A stretch of DNA of 6,234 nt from Thiobacillus sp. UBA6918 (GTDB taxonomy: Bacteria > Pseudomonadota > Gammaproteobacteria > Burkholderiales > Thiobacillaceae). Shown piece after piece: positions 5,036-6,234 of this stretch (its first letter is position 1; each line of letters opens with the position of its first letter). The DNA is taken from assembly GCA_002450925.1 (NCBI GenBank), contig DKAU01000163.1, positions 2,496-8,729 on the forward strand, read 5' to 3'. The position numbers and the translations under genes were made by a program. The notes beneath the pieces were generated by a model, which saw only the letters and a program-made list of their open reading frames with translations, was not told where the DNA came from and made no database searches.

Positions 5036-5859
5036 CCCGTTTGTTGCGCTGGCTGCCTGCGATGGTTTTTCCTGTTGCGGCATGGGCGGCTGACGCCGCT
5101 CCAGCGCAGCCCGTACCACTGACACTGACTACCCAGGTTTCTGTACAGCCGGTGGAACAGACGGCTACCGTTGCAAAGTCTGAATCCCAGTCGCAGAATC
5201 AGGCCGTTCTGAATCTGCTAAAGGAAGTCGAGGCTCTGAAGGCAGAAGTTGCCCGTCTGCGAGGCCAGAGCGAAATCCAGTTGCACCAGATGGATTCACT
5301 CGGCAAGCGCCAAAGTGACCTGTACGTCGATCTCGACAAGCGCATTGAAGATTTGAACAAGCAGGTCAAATCCAATACCCAGGCTGTAGCCAGTGCTGCT
5401 TCTCCTTCTGTTGTGGTTTCCGGTTCGCCCTCTTCTGCGAATGCAGGGTCGAATTCTCAACCGCAGACAGCGCCGGAAGATCCATTGGCGGAATCCAAAT
5501 CGTACGAAACCGCGCTCAATCTGTTCAGGTCTGGTGATTATGCAAAGTCCATTGCCGGTTTTTCCGCTTTCCTCAAGGCTTACCCGGATAGCACGCTGGC
5601 ATCCAATGCAATGTACTGGACTGGCTATGCCTACTATGCAGCCAAGGATTACAAGAACGCGCTTGCACAGCAGATGAAGCTGGTAAGTGAATACCCGCAA
5701 AGCGCCAAGGTGCCGGATGCGCTTCTCAACATCGCCAGTAATCAAATGGAACTGAATGATCTTGCCGCGGCAAAAAAGAACCTTGAAGAACTGGTCGCCA
5801 AGTATTCTGGTACCAATGCTGCAGCGATTGCGACAAAACGCCTGAACCTCCTCAAATAA
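5032..5859 (+). CDS. cpoB: CpoB (YbgF), TolA-binding TPR protein coordinating cell division
   Basis: CpoB (275 aa; E. coli 263) is a periplasmic protein. In E. coli it binds TolA and PBP1B/LpoB and ties septal peptidoglycan synthesis to outer-membrane constriction. A signal peptide (TRLLRWLPAMVFPVAAWA) is followed by likely cleavage near residues 19-20. A trimerising coiled coil runs about 55-115 (LLKEVEALKAEVARLRGQ and RQSDLYVDLDKRIEDLNKQV). A Ser/Ala/Pro-rich linker covers about 116-152. Three TPR repeats fill about 157-270 (YETALNLFRSGDYAKSIAGF, AMYWTGYAYYAAKDYKNALA and DALLNIASNQMELNDLAAAK). This is the standard YbgF layout. The ATG overlaps the pal stop (ATGA), with only a weak GGTGA upstream, so translation is probably coupled to pal. 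The gene ends 1 nt before queE. Confidence 0.96.
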   Translation: MTRLLRWLPAMVFPVAAWAADAAPAQPVPLTLTTQVSVQPVEQTATVAKSESQSQNQAVLNLLKEVEALKAEVARLRGQSEIQLHQMDSLGKRQSDLYVDLDKRIEDLNKQVKSNTQAVASAASPSVVVSGSPSSANAGSNSQPQTAPEDPLAESKSYETALNLFRSGDYAKSIAGFSAFLKAYPDSTLASNAMYWTGYAYYAAKDYKNALAQQMKLVSEYPQSAKVPDALLNIASNQMELNDLAAAKKNLEELVAKYSGTNAAAIATKRLNLLK

Positions 5860-5860
5860 G

Positions 5861-6234
5861 TTGGAAACCAAGACTGAACTCCGCCTTACGGAGATATTTT
5901 TCTCCTTGCAGGGTGAGACATCTCGCAGCGGTTTGCCCACTGTGTTCATCCGCCTTGCCGGTTGTCCGTTGCGCTGCGGATGGTGCGATACGACCTACAG
6001 TTTTACGGGCGGTGAATCCTGGACGATTGCTGACATTCTCGACAAGGTTGCCAGCTACGGCACGTCCTATGTGACGGTTACGGGTGGCGAGCCGCTGGCG
6101 CAAAAGAACTGCCTGGCCCTGCTTGCCGCTTTGTGCAATGCGGGTTACGACGTGTCTTTGGAAACCAGCGGTGCGTTTGACATATCTGGCGTTGATTCCC
6201 GGGTGTCGCGCATCATGGACATCAAGCCGCCAGC
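5861..6234 (+). CDS. queE: QueE, 7-carboxy-7-deazaguanine synthase (5' part only)
   Basis: QueE is a radical SAM enzyme that converts 6-carboxytetrahydropterin to 7-carboxy-7-deazaguanine on the way to preQ0 and the tRNA base queuosine. The gene runs off the window after 124 codons of roughly 210-220. The opening TEIFFSLQGE (residues 10-19) is the substrate-binding family signature. Cys35, Cys39 and Cys42 in CPLRCGWC form the CX3CX2C iron-sulfur motif. TGGEPL (74-79) is the SAM-binding glycine motif, and the later LETSG and MDIKPP segments fit. The TTG at 5861 is the only usable start between an in-frame TGA (5843-5845) and the conserved motif, although it lacks a Shine-Dalgarno site. With a 1-nt gap after cpoB it is likely co-transcribed and translationally coupled. 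No mechanistic link to Tol-Pal is known to me. Confidence 0.95.
   Translation, partial: METKTELRLTEIFFSLQGETSRSGLPTVFIRLAGCPLRCGWCDTTYSFTGGESWTIADILDKVASYGTSYVTVTGGEPLAQKNCLALLAALCNAGYDVSLETSGAFDISGVDSRVSRIMDIKPP

Noticed and set aside
5296..5949. Minus-strand open frame (217 aa) across cpoB and queE
   Set aside because: It runs antisense through two well-supported genes and lacks protein-like features.

Overview
This window is a tightly packed, one-direction (+ strand) gene block from a Gram-negative bacterium: the Tol-Pal cell-envelope cluster flanked by housekeeping genes. The order is ruvB (3' end only) - ybgC - tolQ - tolR - tolA - tolB - pal - cpoB (ybgF) - queE (5' end only). The Tol-Pal system, the gene order and the protein style (TolQ and TolR close to consensus, a Pal with a GNADERG-type motif, a TolA with a Pro-rich segment followed by a Lys/Glu/Arg-rich helix) suggest a proteobacterium. 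A betaproteobacterium, perhaps in Nitrosomonadales or a relative, is my best guess. That placement rests on recalled sequence style, not on a search. Base composition looks moderately GC-rich by eye and was not computed.

Layout: positions 1-555 hold the last 184 codons of RuvB, the Holliday-junction helicase motor. From 552 the Tol-Pal operon runs almost without gaps. There are ATGA stop/start overlaps at ruvB/ybgC (552-555), tolR/tolA (2080-2083) and pal/cpoB (5032-5035). The gaps are 11 nt at ybgC/tolQ, 3 nt at tolQ/tolR and 1 nt at cpoB/queE. Only two junctions have room for control signals: tolA/tolB (70 nt, with a weak promoter-like sequence) and tolB/pal (156 nt, with an 11-bp direct repeat, a possible hairpin and a strong Shine-Dalgarno sequence for pal).

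How the genes work together: TolQ and TolR form the proton-driven inner-membrane motor. TolA spans the periplasm and carries the force. Periplasmic TolB is the dissociable partner of Pal, and Pal is the outer-membrane lipoprotein that binds peptidoglycan. CpoB binds TolA and coordinates peptidoglycan synthesis with outer-membrane constriction at division. YbgC is a cytoplasmic acyl-CoA thioesterase long associated with the operon. QueE is a radical SAM enzyme of queuosine/7-deazaguanine biosynthesis and is probably a co-transcribed neighbour, not part of the envelope machine.

I see no RNA genes, mobile elements, CRISPR arrays or clear intrinsic terminators. All genes look intact apart from the two cut by the window edges. 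This is an ordinary core region and I found no convincing undescribed system. The best points for a second look are the repeat-bearing tolB/pal spacer, an in-frame dnaX-type slippery heptamer just after a seven-proline run in tolA, the reduced membrane motif of TolA, and the high share of non-ATG starts (4 of 8).
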